Assembly (NCBI RefSeq): GCF_012033785.1
Contig: NZ_JAAVJC010000017.1
Location: 1-43,705 of the forward strand
DNA length: 43,705 nucleotides
Direction: 5' to 3'
DNA from: Streptomyces bohaiensis
Lineage (GTDB): Bacteria; Actinomycetota; Actinomycetes; Streptomycetales; Streptomycetaceae
A model generated the notes under the pieces. The model was not told the origin of the DNA. It saw only the letters and a list, made by a program, of their open reading frames with translations, and did not search any database. Of this stretch, positions 36,859-43,705 are shown one piece after another (the first letter of the stretch is position 1; each line of letters opens with the position of its first letter). Both the position numbers and the translations under genes were made by a program.

Positions 36859-37423
36859 ACACACACGCTCCCTCCGCCAGCGCGTGGCAGTATGCACTGC
36901 CGCCATCGCCCTAGCAATCTCTGGATGCGGTATGAACTCTGACAACTCCCCTGCCCGCGTCGACGGCTCCGCTGACGCGGCCACAGAGCGGTCCCACTCC
37001 GATGTTGTGCGGGAGGTAACCGAGGTGTCGCGAGCACTAGCCCGAGCGACCGGGCTGGACGAGGGCTCGCTACAGATGGACAACTCGCCCCGTCGGACCC
37101 GGTGCCCTGCCGGGGGCAACGATCCCGACCTGTACACAGTGAGGCACGTGTGGTCGATCGGCGGCGTTTCGGAGCAAGACTTGGAAGCGGCACTGGACCG
37201 AGTGCACGACCACGCCCGCGAGGAGGGGTGGTCCGTGCTGATGTATGGCCCCAACAGCAGCCCGGCAGAGGCCCTCGAACTGCGGGCCGAGCGTCCGGGC
37301 CGCGGCCTCTTCCTCGACGCACTGTTCCTGGATGCACGGAACGAGTCCAACAGCCGCACGGAATCCGGCGTTGCGGTCACAGTGTTCACCATCTGCTACC
37401 GCGATGCGGTAGAGCGCAGCTGA
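36851..37423 (+). CDS. Array lipoprotein 3 (type A), paired with the intact hydrolase
   Basis: 190 aa. The lipobox is ISGC near residue 25 of the signal peptide. Core blocks are TRCPAGGN, LEAALDRVHDHAREEGW, MYGPNSSPAEALELRAE, LFLDARNESNSRTE and VTVFTICY. It shares most residues with lipoprotein 1. The ATG lies within the last codons of the hydrolase (8-base overlap, ATGAATGA), so it is made with it. It is the best candidate for the hydrolase's cognate partner, possibly an immunity protein held outside the membrane. Confidence 0.88.
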   Translation: MNEHTRSLRQRVAVCTAAIALAISGCGMNSDNSPARVDGSADAATERSHSDVVREVTEVSRALARATGLDEGSLQMDNSPRRTRCPAGGNDPDLYTVRHVWSIGGVSEQDLEAALDRVHDHAREEGWSVLMYGPNSSPAEALELRAERPGRGLFLDALFLDARNESNSRTESGVAVTVFTICYRDAVERS

Positions 37424-37454
37424 CGCTGGTCAGCGGGACGGCATCGCCCCGAGT

Positions 37455-37622
37455 CTCTATGAGGCCGTCTGCGACGAGGCGGAGCAGGTCGATATCCCCG
37501 CAGTCGCAGTCGCCGAGCACGACGGAGTATCGGTCAGCTCCGCCTTCGAGGTCGAGGCCGACAGTGGTGAGGTCTTCCCGGACGGCGCGGGGGTTGGCCC
37601 CGCCTCCGCCGAACGCCTGGGG
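37455..37622 (-). pseudogene. Broken fragment of an eccC gene
   Basis: On the minus strand this segment reads REDLTTVGLDLEGGADRY, then VVLGDCDCGDIDLLRLVADGL. That aligns with REDLTTVGLDLEGGGDQH and VVLGDSECGKTNLLRLVADGL of the intact EccC at about 40060-40232. By eye about four of five bases match. The third P-loop GDSECGKT is destroyed (GDCDCGDI), and no more than about 55 codons remain. It is a relic of a second eccC copy. Confidence 0.82.
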
Positions 37623-37647
37623 CGGGGCGGGGCGGGGCGGGGCGGGC
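37618..37647 (+). repeat. GGGGC pentamer run
   Basis: Five GGGGC units followed by GGGC, at the join between the eccC fragment and the hydrolase tail remnant. It could form a G-quadruplex and may mark a recombination junction. Confidence 0.8.
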
Positions 37648-37653
37648 AGCAGG

Positions 37654-37920
37654 ATGCAGGCGCCCTTCCACCGGGACCAGGTGGCCGAGGGCGGGCGCTG
37701 GTTCCACGGCGAGACGAACAGCGGCTGGAAGACGCGCTGGGGCTTCGCGCCCTACTACGACATCGACGTCGTCCCGAACGTACCGTCCGACGAGGACTTC
37801 GGAGCACGGCGGTTGACGAACGACTCCGAGGACCACAGTGGCTACTGGAAGACCGAGATGACCCTCAAGAACCAGGCCGCGGTGATCGTCGGACAACCGG
37901 AGCGCGCCTCTTATGAGTAA
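37654..37920 (+). pseudogene. Hydrolase tail remnant before lipoprotein 4 (type B, still open)
   Basis: An 88-codon open frame from ATG 37654 keeps the last part of a hydrolase: RWFHGETNSGWKTRWGFAP, VPNVPSDEDFGARR, DSEDHSGYWKTEMTLKNQ and the ending VIVGQPERASYE. The catalytic His in DHSGYW is kept, but no nucleophile Ser, so it has no complete active site. Its stop overlaps the lipoprotein 4 start by 8 bases. It may still be translated and help initiate lipoprotein 4. Confidence 0.8.
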
Positions 37921-38467
37921 GCCGTTTTCGCATCGTTGGGCGGTCGTTTCCGCCGCTGTGACAGCAGGGATCCTGATGAACGGATGTGCCGGGATGAGTG
38001 ACGCCAAGGACGAGACTCCCGCGGTCGAGTACCCGGTCAGGTCCGTGGAGGACGTGCGCGAGGAGGCCCGCGCTGCGGCGGTGCATCTCGACGAGCTCAT
38101 GGCGGCCTCGACCGAGCCTCCGACCGTTCCCTCTCGCAGGCAGGCTTGCTCGGCCGAGTACGACCGGGTGGACCTGTTCTCCGCCCGGGCCTCGTGGTCT
38201 CTCCGAGGTGTCCCGGACGGCGACATGGAGGCGGGCATGACCCGGATGCGGGACGGCCTGGAGGCGGAAGGCTGGGCAATCGTGATGTTCGAGCCGAACA
38301 GCAGCCCCGTGGGGGCACTCGAACTGCGGGCGGAGAACGCCGCCAAGGGACTGTTCGCGCGGGCGGAGTTCGCCGACGCACGCACCGGCCGGTTGCCCGG
38401 AGGGCAGGAGTCGGACGTACAGGTGACGGTGTTCACCGAGTGCTACACCGACCCCGACGCCCGGTAG
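37913..38467 (+). CDS. Array lipoprotein 4 (type B)
   Basis: 184 aa. Signal peptide AVVSAAVTAGILMNGC with lipobox MNGC. Core: QACSAEYDRVDLF, MEAGMTRMRDGLEAEGW, IVMFEPNSSPVGALELRAE, FADARTGRLPGGQESDV and VTVFTECY. It belongs to type B with lipoproteins 2 and 5. The ATG at 37913 overlaps the hydrolase tail remnant by 8 bases. Confidence 0.88.
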   Translation: MSKPFSHRWAVVSAAVTAGILMNGCAGMSDAKDETPAVEYPVRSVEDVREEARAAAVHLDELMAASTEPPTVPSRRQACSAEYDRVDLFSARASWSLRGVPDGDMEAGMTRMRDGLEAEGWAIVMFEPNSSPVGALELRAENAAKGLFARAEFADARTGRLPGGQESDVQVTVFTECYTDPDAR

Positions 38468-38538
38468 GAGAGACCGCGCCGTCACGGTGTCGCGGCACCC
38501 CGGCTGAGCTCGTCGGGAGGCACCGTGGCGAACGCCTG

Positions 38539-38596
38539 GCGGGCACGCCCGGTGGCACGCGCCGCCACCGCAACGCGGGGCCGGTGCGACAGGGGG
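38539..38596 (+). repeat. Shortened leader repeat, copy 3
   Basis: 58 bases match the right end of the 175-bp leader (33333-33390) with two substitutions. It is fused directly to another hydrolase tail remnant, as in copy 1. This is the third trace of a former full unit. Confidence 0.85.
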
Positions 38597-38599
38597 CAC

Positions 38600-38822
38600 T
38601 CGCTGGTTCGGCGGCGGGACGAACAACGGCTGCATGACCCTGCTGGGCTCGCGTCGTGCTGCGACGTCGGTCTCGTGCCCCACGTGCCCTCGGACGAGGG
38701 CTAAGGGCTCGCAGGTCGGCCGACGACTCGGTCGGCCGCAGTGGCCACTGGGACGCTGAACCGAACCGTGAGAACCAGCCGCGGTCGTCATCGGGCGGCC
38801 GGAAAGGGCACCGTATGAGTAG
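38600..38822 (+). pseudogene. Hydrolase tail remnant before lipoprotein 5 (type B)
   Basis: Frameshifted sequence equivalent to the type B tail. GGTNNGCMTLLG corresponds to GETNSGWKTRWG; LVPHVPSDEG-stop to VVPNVPSDED; then DDSVGRSGHWDAE to NDSEDHSGYWKTE. The final frame reads AVVIGRPERAPYE-stop. TAG at 38820-38822 again overlaps the lipoprotein start by 8 bases (ATGAGTAG). It has a stop and at least two frameshifts. Confidence 0.78.
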
Positions 38823-39396
38823 CCACCGTCACTTCCGTCCGACACTCGCCGTCGCGGCCTTGCTCACGGCCCTCCTCGCCGGCGGATGTGGTCCGACGGA
38901 CGACCCGGCGCCCAAGACGTCGACCGACGCCCCGGCACCGGAGACGTCGACCGAATTTCCCGTACGCCCCGTCGAAGAGGTCCGGGAGGAAGTGCGGGCG
39001 CTCGCCGGCCGGCTGGAAGGGCTGGTCGCGCCCTCGCTGGACCGGCAGGAGATCAGCGCCTACAAGACGGCCTGTTCCATGGACTACGGGCGGTCGGACC
39101 TCTTCTCGGCGAGCGCCTCGGCCCGTCTGGAGGGGGCGCCCGAGGACGAGTTGGAGTCCGGAATGACAAGGGTTAGGGACGACCTGGAGGAATCGGGCTG
39201 GGAGATCCTCATGTTCGAGCCCAACAGCAGCCCTGTACAGGCGTGGGAGCTGCGGGCGGAGAAGGTGGACGAGGGGTTGTTCCTGCGCGCCCTCTTCACG
39301 GACGCCCGCACCGGACGGCTGCCGGCGGGCGAGGAGTCGGACGTGTACCTCAACGTCTTCACGCAGTGCTGGACCGACCCCGAGGCCGGGGACTGA
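38815..39396 (+). CDS. Array lipoprotein 5 (type B)
   Basis: 193 aa from ATG 38815, with GGAAAGG upstream. Signal peptide LAVAALLTALLAGGC with lipobox AGGC, then a Pro/Thr-rich spacer (APKTSTDAPAPETSTE) longer than in the paralogues. Core: TACSMDYGRSDLF, LESGMTRVRDDLEESGW, ILMFEPNSSPVQAWELRAE, FTDARTGRLPAGEESDV and VFTQCW. It is the last of the series; a hexamer repeat and a terminator follow. Confidence 0.88.
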   Translation: MSSHRHFRPTLAVAALLTALLAGGCGPTDDPAPKTSTDAPAPETSTEFPVRPVEEVREEVRALAGRLEGLVAPSLDRQEISAYKTACSMDYGRSDLFSASASARLEGAPEDELESGMTRVRDDLEESGWEILMFEPNSSPVQAWELRAEKVDEGLFLRALFTDARTGRLPAGEESDVYLNVFTQCWTDPEAGD

Positions 39397-39411
39397 GGCC
39401 CGAAACTCTCA

Positions 39412-39447
39412 CCGAACCCGAACCCGAACCCGAACCCGAACCCGAAC
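39412..39447 (+). repeat. CCGAAC hexamer, six copies
   Basis: Six exact tandem units of CCGAAC lie in the short gap after lipoprotein 5. It is a simple microsatellite-like repeat, non-coding, and may vary in copy number between strains. Confidence 0.95.
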
Positions 39448-39485
39448 CGCGACGCCGCGTCGTCACGCGTCGTCCGCCTCGCCCG

Positions 39486-39517
39486 GCGAGGGGCGGCCCT
39501 CAGGGGCCGCCCCTCGC
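39486..39517. terminator. Bidirectional terminator between lipoprotein 5 and eccC
   Basis: Perfect 14-bp arms (GCGAGGGGCGGCCC at 39486-39499 and 39504-39517) with a 4-base loop, 8 bases from the eccC stop. It serves the convergent array and eccC. Confidence 0.92.
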
Positions 39518-39525
39518 TCGTGCGG

Positions 39526-42500
39526 TCAGCGCACCGCGGTCTGGACGAGCTGGTAGGGGGCGCCGCGGCGGACGAGGACGCCGCGACCGGGCGGCAGGGC
39601 GCTGGGATACAGCTTGGGAAAGACCTGGCCCTCCTGCCGGTCGCCCGTCATCAGCAGGGTGGTGCTGCCGTTCTCCTTCAGTGACTGGAGGAACGGTTCG
39701 AAGAACCCCCGGGAGATGCCGGCCATGCGGCGGGCGACGACGAAGTGCAGACCGATGTCGGGCGCGGAGGGGATGAACGGCAGGAACGGCTGCAACGGCC
39801 GCTGATTGGCGGTGGCGAGCACGTCGTAGTCGTCGATGAGCACGACGATGCGGGGGCCCGTGAAGGTTCCGGGCTCCATGGCCTCCGGCGCGAGGTCGGA
39901 GTCGGGCATCCGCTCCTGGAGCTTGCCGGCGATACCGGCGGCCAGGCGTCCGGCGAGGTCGGCGTTGTGGGCGTACCCGCCGCGGTACCGCTCGGGCACC
40001 GCGGTGCGCAGCCCGCGGCGCGGGTCCAGCACGGCGAAGACCAGTTCCTCGTCCGAGTACCGCTCCATGAGGCCGTCGGCGACGAGCCGGAGCAGGTTGG
40101 TCTTGCCGCACTCGCTGTCGCCGAGCACGACGAGGTGCTGGTCGCCGCCGCCCTCCAGGTCGAGCCCGACGGTGGTGAGGTCCTCCCGGACGGCGATGGG
40201 GATGGTCCGGCCGCCGTCGAACGCCGGTAGCGAGGACGCGGGGAGCCGGGGCGGCAGCACGCGGACCGCGCGGACGGGCTCGCCGGTCCAGGCGTCGCGC
40301 ACGCGGCGGACCGCCTCCTCCAGCCCGCCGGCGTTCTCCTGGTCGGTGGTGCCGTCGATGCGGGGCAGCGCCACGTGGCCGAAGAGCTGCGCGTCGGTGA
40401 GCGCGCGGCCGGGGGTGCCGGTGGGGACGGCCTCCATGAGCTTGCGGTCGATGCCGCTGTCGTGCGGGTCGTTGAGCCGGAGTTCGAGTCGGCTGCCGAA
40501 GGAGGACTGGGCGTTGATGCGGACGTCGTTCCACCGGAGCATTCCGGCGACGACGTGGATGCCGTAGCCGCCGCCGCGGCGCAGCAGGTCGCCGATGGGG
40601 CCGTCGAGGTGGTCGAACTCCTCGCGGATGGCGCCGTAGCCGTCGATGACCAGCACGATCTCGGTGGAGCCGAGTGCGGGGAGGCGGCCGGCGGCGCGGG
40701 CGCGGCGGAGGGAGTCGACGGAGTCGATGGCGTGGTCGCGGAAGAGCAGCTCGCGTTCGGCGAGCATCGTGCGGAGTTCGTCGACGGTGCGGGTGACGCG
40801 CTCGCGGTCGGTGCGGGTGGCGATGCCGCCGACGTGGGGCAGGTCCTCCAGCGGGCGGAGGCCGCCGCCGACGAGGTCGAGCCCGTAGACGGCGACGTCG
40901 CGGGGGCTGTGGGTGAGCGCGAGGGAGAGGACGAGGGTGCGCAGCAGGGTGGTCTTGCCGGACTGGGGTCCGCCGATGACGGCCTGGTGGCCGCCGGCGA
41001 CGGTGAGGTCGAGGACCCACTGTCCCTGCCACTGCTCGCCCGGGTCGTCCAGCAGCCCGACGGGCACCCGGAGGGGGCCGAGCGGTGCGCCGCCCAGCCG
41101 GAGGCCGTCCGGGGTGGTGGTGGTCCCGCCGCCGACGCGGTCGAGGGTGGTGGCGTCGGGCAGCGGCGGGAGCCAGATCTGGCGGACGGGGTCGGCGGCG
41201 GTGCTGAGCGCGTCGACGACGGTGGACAGCAGGGTGGGTGCGTCCTTGGTGTCGCGTTCGGGCGGGGCCTGCCGGGCGTCGGGGTCGCGCTCGGCGGCGG
41301 GTGCGGCGGGCAGGTTGCGGGCGGGGAAGACGGTGACGGTCGGGGCGGCCGCCTCGGCGGGGGCGCGGCGGACAGGGCCCTGGTGGGCGCCGGAGACGTA
41401 GGCGGCCTTGAAGCGCTCGTAGACGCTGGTGTCGACCTTGAGGTAGCCGAAGCCGGGGACGGGCGGGAGTTCGAAGGCGTCCTTGCTGTCGAGGACGGTG
41501 CGGCTCTCCTCGGCGGAGAAGGTGCGCAGGCCCAGGCGGTAGGAGAGGTAGGTCTCCAGGCCGCGGAGCTTGCCCGCCTCGATGCGCTGGCTGGACAGCA
41601 GCAGGTGGACGCCGATGGAGCGGCCGATGCGGCCGATGGAGAGGAAGAGGTCGATGAAGTCGGGCTTGGCGGTGAGCAGTTCACCGAACTCATCGATGAC
41701 GACGAAGAGATGGGGCAGCGGGTCGAGGTCGGGCCGGGAGCTGCGGCGGGCGGCGTTGTAATCGCCGACGTTGGCGAAGTGGCCGGCGTCCTTGAGGACC
41801 TGCTGGCGGCGCTTGACCTCTCCCGCGAGGCTGGCGTGGACCCGTTCGACGAGGCCGGGGACGCTCTCCAGGTTGGTGATGACGCCGGCGACGTGGGGCA
41901 GCGACTCGAAGGGGGCGAAGGTCGCGCCGCCCTTGTAGTCGACGAGGACCACCGCGAGGTCCTCGGGTGCGTGGGTGGCGACGAGGGCCAGCAGCAGGGT
42001 GCGAAGCAGTTCGCTCTTGCCGGAGCCGGTGGCGCCGACGCACAACCCGTGGGGTCCCATGCCGAGTTCGGCGGACTCCTTGATGTCGAGCATGACGGGC
42101 TCGTGGAGGTCGCCGACCCCGATGGGGACGCGGAGGAAGTCGCGCTCCCCCCGCGGCGCCCAGAGCCGGGTCGCGTCGAGGGCTGCGGGGTCCTCGATGC
42201 CGAGGAGTTCGGGGAAGTTCACGGGGGCGCTCAGCGGGGTGTCCCCGGAGTCGGACTCGGGGGACAGCCGCAGCGGCGCGAGCACGCGCGCGAGGCTCTC
42301 CGACTGCTGCGGCGGGCAGGCGTCGAGGGTGCCGTGGAGCCGGGCGGGGGTCGGTTGCCGCAGGTCCTCGATGGTGATCCGGTCGCCGTCCACGAGGATG
42401 CGGACGCTGACGTCGCCGGGTTCGTCCACGCGGCGGGTGACCGGGTGGAGGACGGTGACGCCGAGTTCGACGAGGGAGACGGTCTCGTCGGTGCGCGGGA

Positions 42501-43491
42501 GTTCGGTGGCCGGGCCGTCGGGGGTGTCGAGGACGACCAGCAGCCGGCTGATGTTGTCGAGCGCGGCCTTGTTGCCGAGGCCGCGGCGGATCTCGGTGAC
42601 CCGGGCGGCGCGGGTGCGGAGTTCGGCGGCAATGACGGTGGCGAGCTCGCCGGGGTCGGTGGCGATGCGGCGGGCCGGTCCCGCGGCGTCGGTCGCCTCG
42701 GGGTCCAGCGCGTGCGGGAGCCACTTGGCCCATTCGTAGTGGCCGAGGCTGTCGGCGGGGGTGCAGAGCGCGAGGCCGAGGTCGTCGGGGGCGTGGGAGA
42801 CGGCGGCCTGGGTGAGGAGGGCCCGCAGCACGCGGAGGGTGTCCTTGCGGGTGCCGACGACGGAGACGTTCCCGACCCGGTCGAGCGGGACGGTCAGCGG
42901 CATGTCGGGTGTGGTGCCGAACCGTTCGCGGAGTTCGCCGGCCTCGTTGCGCATGAAGGGGTCGACCGGGGTGATGGCGTTGCTCTGGCTGTGGTCGATC
43001 TCCAGCACGCGCTGCGGCACCGGGCCGGCGCCGAGGCGCAGGTGCAGGAAGTCCGGGTCGCGGCGGCGGCGTTCCCAGAGGCGGGCCTGGTCGGCCACCA
43101 GGTCGACCAGCGCCGCGGGCGGCGGGTGGGCGGCGCGTGCGGTGGCGCGGCGGCGCACGTCCTCCTCCGCCAACTCCTCGCGCAGGTCCTCCAGGTACTC
43201 CAGGTAGCGCTCCCGCTGCACGCGGCGGCGCCGACGGGCCTTGCCGCGCTGGGAGAAGAACATGGCGGTGGCGCCGACGACGGCGGCGACCAGGACGAAC
43301 ACCCCGATGATCGCGAAACGGCTGCTGCGCATCACGGTCATCATCACCATGGAGCCCATGACGCCGACCATCGGCAGCATGGCTGCCAGCGGCGACATGG
43401 TGTCGCCTTCCGGCAGGTTGGGCGGGGCCTCGATGCCGCGCCGGCCGGGTTCGGCGAGCGGCGGGACGGTGCGGGCCGGTCGGTGGACCAT
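39526..43491 (-). CDS. eccC: Type VII secretion ATPase EccC (single fused protein; 5' end may lie beyond the window)
   Basis: At least 1321 aa. It is the motor of ESX/type VII secretion, at the inner side of the membrane. The N-terminus (HRPARTVPPL, IEAPPNLPEGD) is the usual EccC lead-in; two membrane helices lie at about 36-80. Three FtsK-like ATPase domains follow. P-loops: GATGSGKS (about 485), GGPQSGKT (about 838) and GDSECGKT (about 1122). Walker B: VVIDEFGELL in domain 1, VIDGYG in domain 2 and LIDDYD in domain 3, so only domain 1 has the Asp-Glu pair, as is typical. EccCa and EccCb are fused in one chain. The frame stays open, with no stop, to the window end (43705), and the ATG at 43491 lacks a ribosome site. 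ATG 43398 has GGAAGG but would cut the lead-in, so the true start is probably farther upstream. Confidence 0.93.
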   Translation of the reverse strand: MVHRPARTVPPLAEPGRRGIEAPPNLPEGDTMSPLAAMLPMVGVMGSMVMMTVMRSSRFAIIGVFVLVAAVVGATAMFFSQRGKARRRRRVQRERYLEYLEDLREELAEEDVRRRATARAAHPPPAALVDLVADQARLWERRRRDPDFLHLRLGAGPVPQRVLEIDHSQSNAITPVDPFMRNEAGELRERFGTTPDMPLTVPLDRVGNVSVVGTRKDTLRVLRALLTQAAVSHAPDDLGLALCTPADSLGHYEWAKWLPHALDPEATDAAGPARRIATDPGELATVIAAELRTRAARVTEIRRGLGNKAALDNISRLLVVLDTPDGPATELPRTDETVSLVELGVTVLHPVTRRVDEPGDVSVRILVDGDRITIEDLRQPTPARLHGTLDACPPQQSESLARVLAPLRLSPESDSGDTPLSAPVNFPELLGIEDPAALDATRLWAPRGERDFLRVPIGVGDLHEPVMLDIKESAELGMGPHGLCVGATGSGKSELLRTLLLALVATHAPEDLAVVLVDYKGGATFAPFESLPHVAGVITNLESVPGLVERVHASLAGEVKRRQQVLKDAGHFANVGDYNAARRSSRPDLDPLPHLFVVIDEFGELLTAKPDFIDLFLSIGRIGRSIGVHLLLSSQRIEAGKLRGLETYLSYRLGLRTFSAEESRTVLDSKDAFELPPVPGFGYLKVDTSVYERFKAAYVSGAHQGPVRRAPAEAAAPTVTVFPARNLPAAPAAERDPDARQAPPERDTKDAPTLLSTVVDALSTAADPVRQIWLPPLPDATTLDRVGGGTTTTPDGLRLGGAPLGPLRVPVGLLDDPGEQWQGQWVLDLTVAGGHQAVIGGPQSGKTTLLRTLVLSLALTHSPRDVAVYGLDLVGGGLRPLEDLPHVGGIATRTDRERVTRTVDELRTMLAERELLFRDHAIDSVDSLRRARAAGRLPALGSTEIVLVIDGYGAIREEFDHLDGPIGDLLRRGGGYGIHVVAGMLRWNDVRINAQSSFGSRLELRLNDPHDSGIDRKLMEAVPTGTPGRALTDAQLFGHVALPRIDGTTDQENAGGLEEAVRRVRDAWTGEPVRAVRVLPPRLPASSLPAFDGGRTIPIAVREDLTTVGLDLEGGGDQHLVVLGDSECGKTNLLRLVADGLMERYSDEELVFAVLDPRRGLRTAVPERYRGGYAHNADLAGRLAAGIAGKLQERMPDSDLAPEAMEPGTFTGPRIVVLIDDYDVLATANQRPLQPFLPFIPSAPDIGLHFVVARRMAGISRGFFEPFLQSLKENGSTTLLMTGDRQEGQVFPKLYPSALPPGRGVLVRRGAPYQLVQTAVR

Positions 43492-43705
43492 CTGCGGGCT
43501 GTTGAGAGGGGTCAGCGGCGAGCGGCGGGGCGGTCCCAGCCGTCCGGTCGGTGGCGCGTCGGCGGGGCGCTGCGGCGGCTCGGTGGGAGCGGGGGCGACA
43601 CCGAGGACGCGTCGCAGCGCGGCGGGGAGGCGGATGGCGAGCGTGGCGCGGGACGGCTGCGCGTCGGCTTCGGTGTCGGGTGCCGCGGGGCGCGCGGGCT
43701 CGGCG

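Noticed and set aside
37654-37920. An independent small gene of 88 aa
   Set aside because: Its sequence matches the end of the hydrolase gene and lacks the nucleophile; best treated as a remnant, though it may still be translated.
39412-39447. CCGAAC repeats as a CRISPR array
   Set aside because: The units are contiguous hexamers with no spacers and no cas genes.

Overview
The window is about 73% GC with strong third-position GC bias. Its backbone gene order is tRNA-Pro / tig - clpP1 - clpP2 - clpX // valS - folC - DUF4233 - ndk - mreB - mreC - mreD - mrdA - rodA - radical SAM gene. That order, DUF397/XRE regulator pairs, two ClpP peptidases behind a ClgR-type site, and an EccC-type ATPase point to a Streptomyces or very close relative. 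No replication origin, IS element, integrase or CRISPR array was seen.

Layout. 1-5.2 kb: a TetR regulator diverges from a GH13 alpha-glucosidase and an MMPL transporter, with a perfect 22-bp palindrome between them. 5.2-7.9 kb: a porphobilinogen deaminase (hemC) overlaps a SAM methyltransferase; two small coupled unknown genes follow. 8.1-10 kb: an XRE/DUF5753-type regulator with three tandem DUF397 genes, each with its own hairpin. 10-18.4 kb: the cell-elongation operon mreBCD-mrdA-rodA, followed by a B12-binding radical SAM gene. 18.9-24.2 kb: ndk, DUF4233, folC, valS. 24.3-25.4 kb: a Pro/Gln-rich anchored protein. 25.4-30 kb: the Clp proteolysis genes and trigger factor. 30-32.5 kb: tRNA-Pro, tRNA-Gly, a small membrane protein and an acyltransferase.

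32.6-43.7 kb is the most unusual part: a type VII secretion (ESX-like) island. It has a small DUF6507/WXG100-like gene, one intact alpha/beta hydrolase (DUF1023-like, 556 aa) with a helical N-terminus, five paralogous two-cysteine lipoproteins in a row, and a large EccC ATPase. Each lipoprotein other than the one beside the intact hydrolase is preceded by a decayed 3' fragment of another hydrolase gene, usually ending in the same 8-nt overlap with the lipoprotein start. Two hydrolase-tail types pair consistently with two lipoprotein types. A 175-bp leader upstream of the intact gene is repeated at the first remnant and, shortened, at the last. A broken piece of an eccC gene lies inside the array. 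The simplest reading is a secreted hydrolase with cognate lipoprotein partners, possibly effector and immunity, where most effector genes were lost and the lipoproteins kept. That function is inferred; the arrangement is read directly from the sequence.
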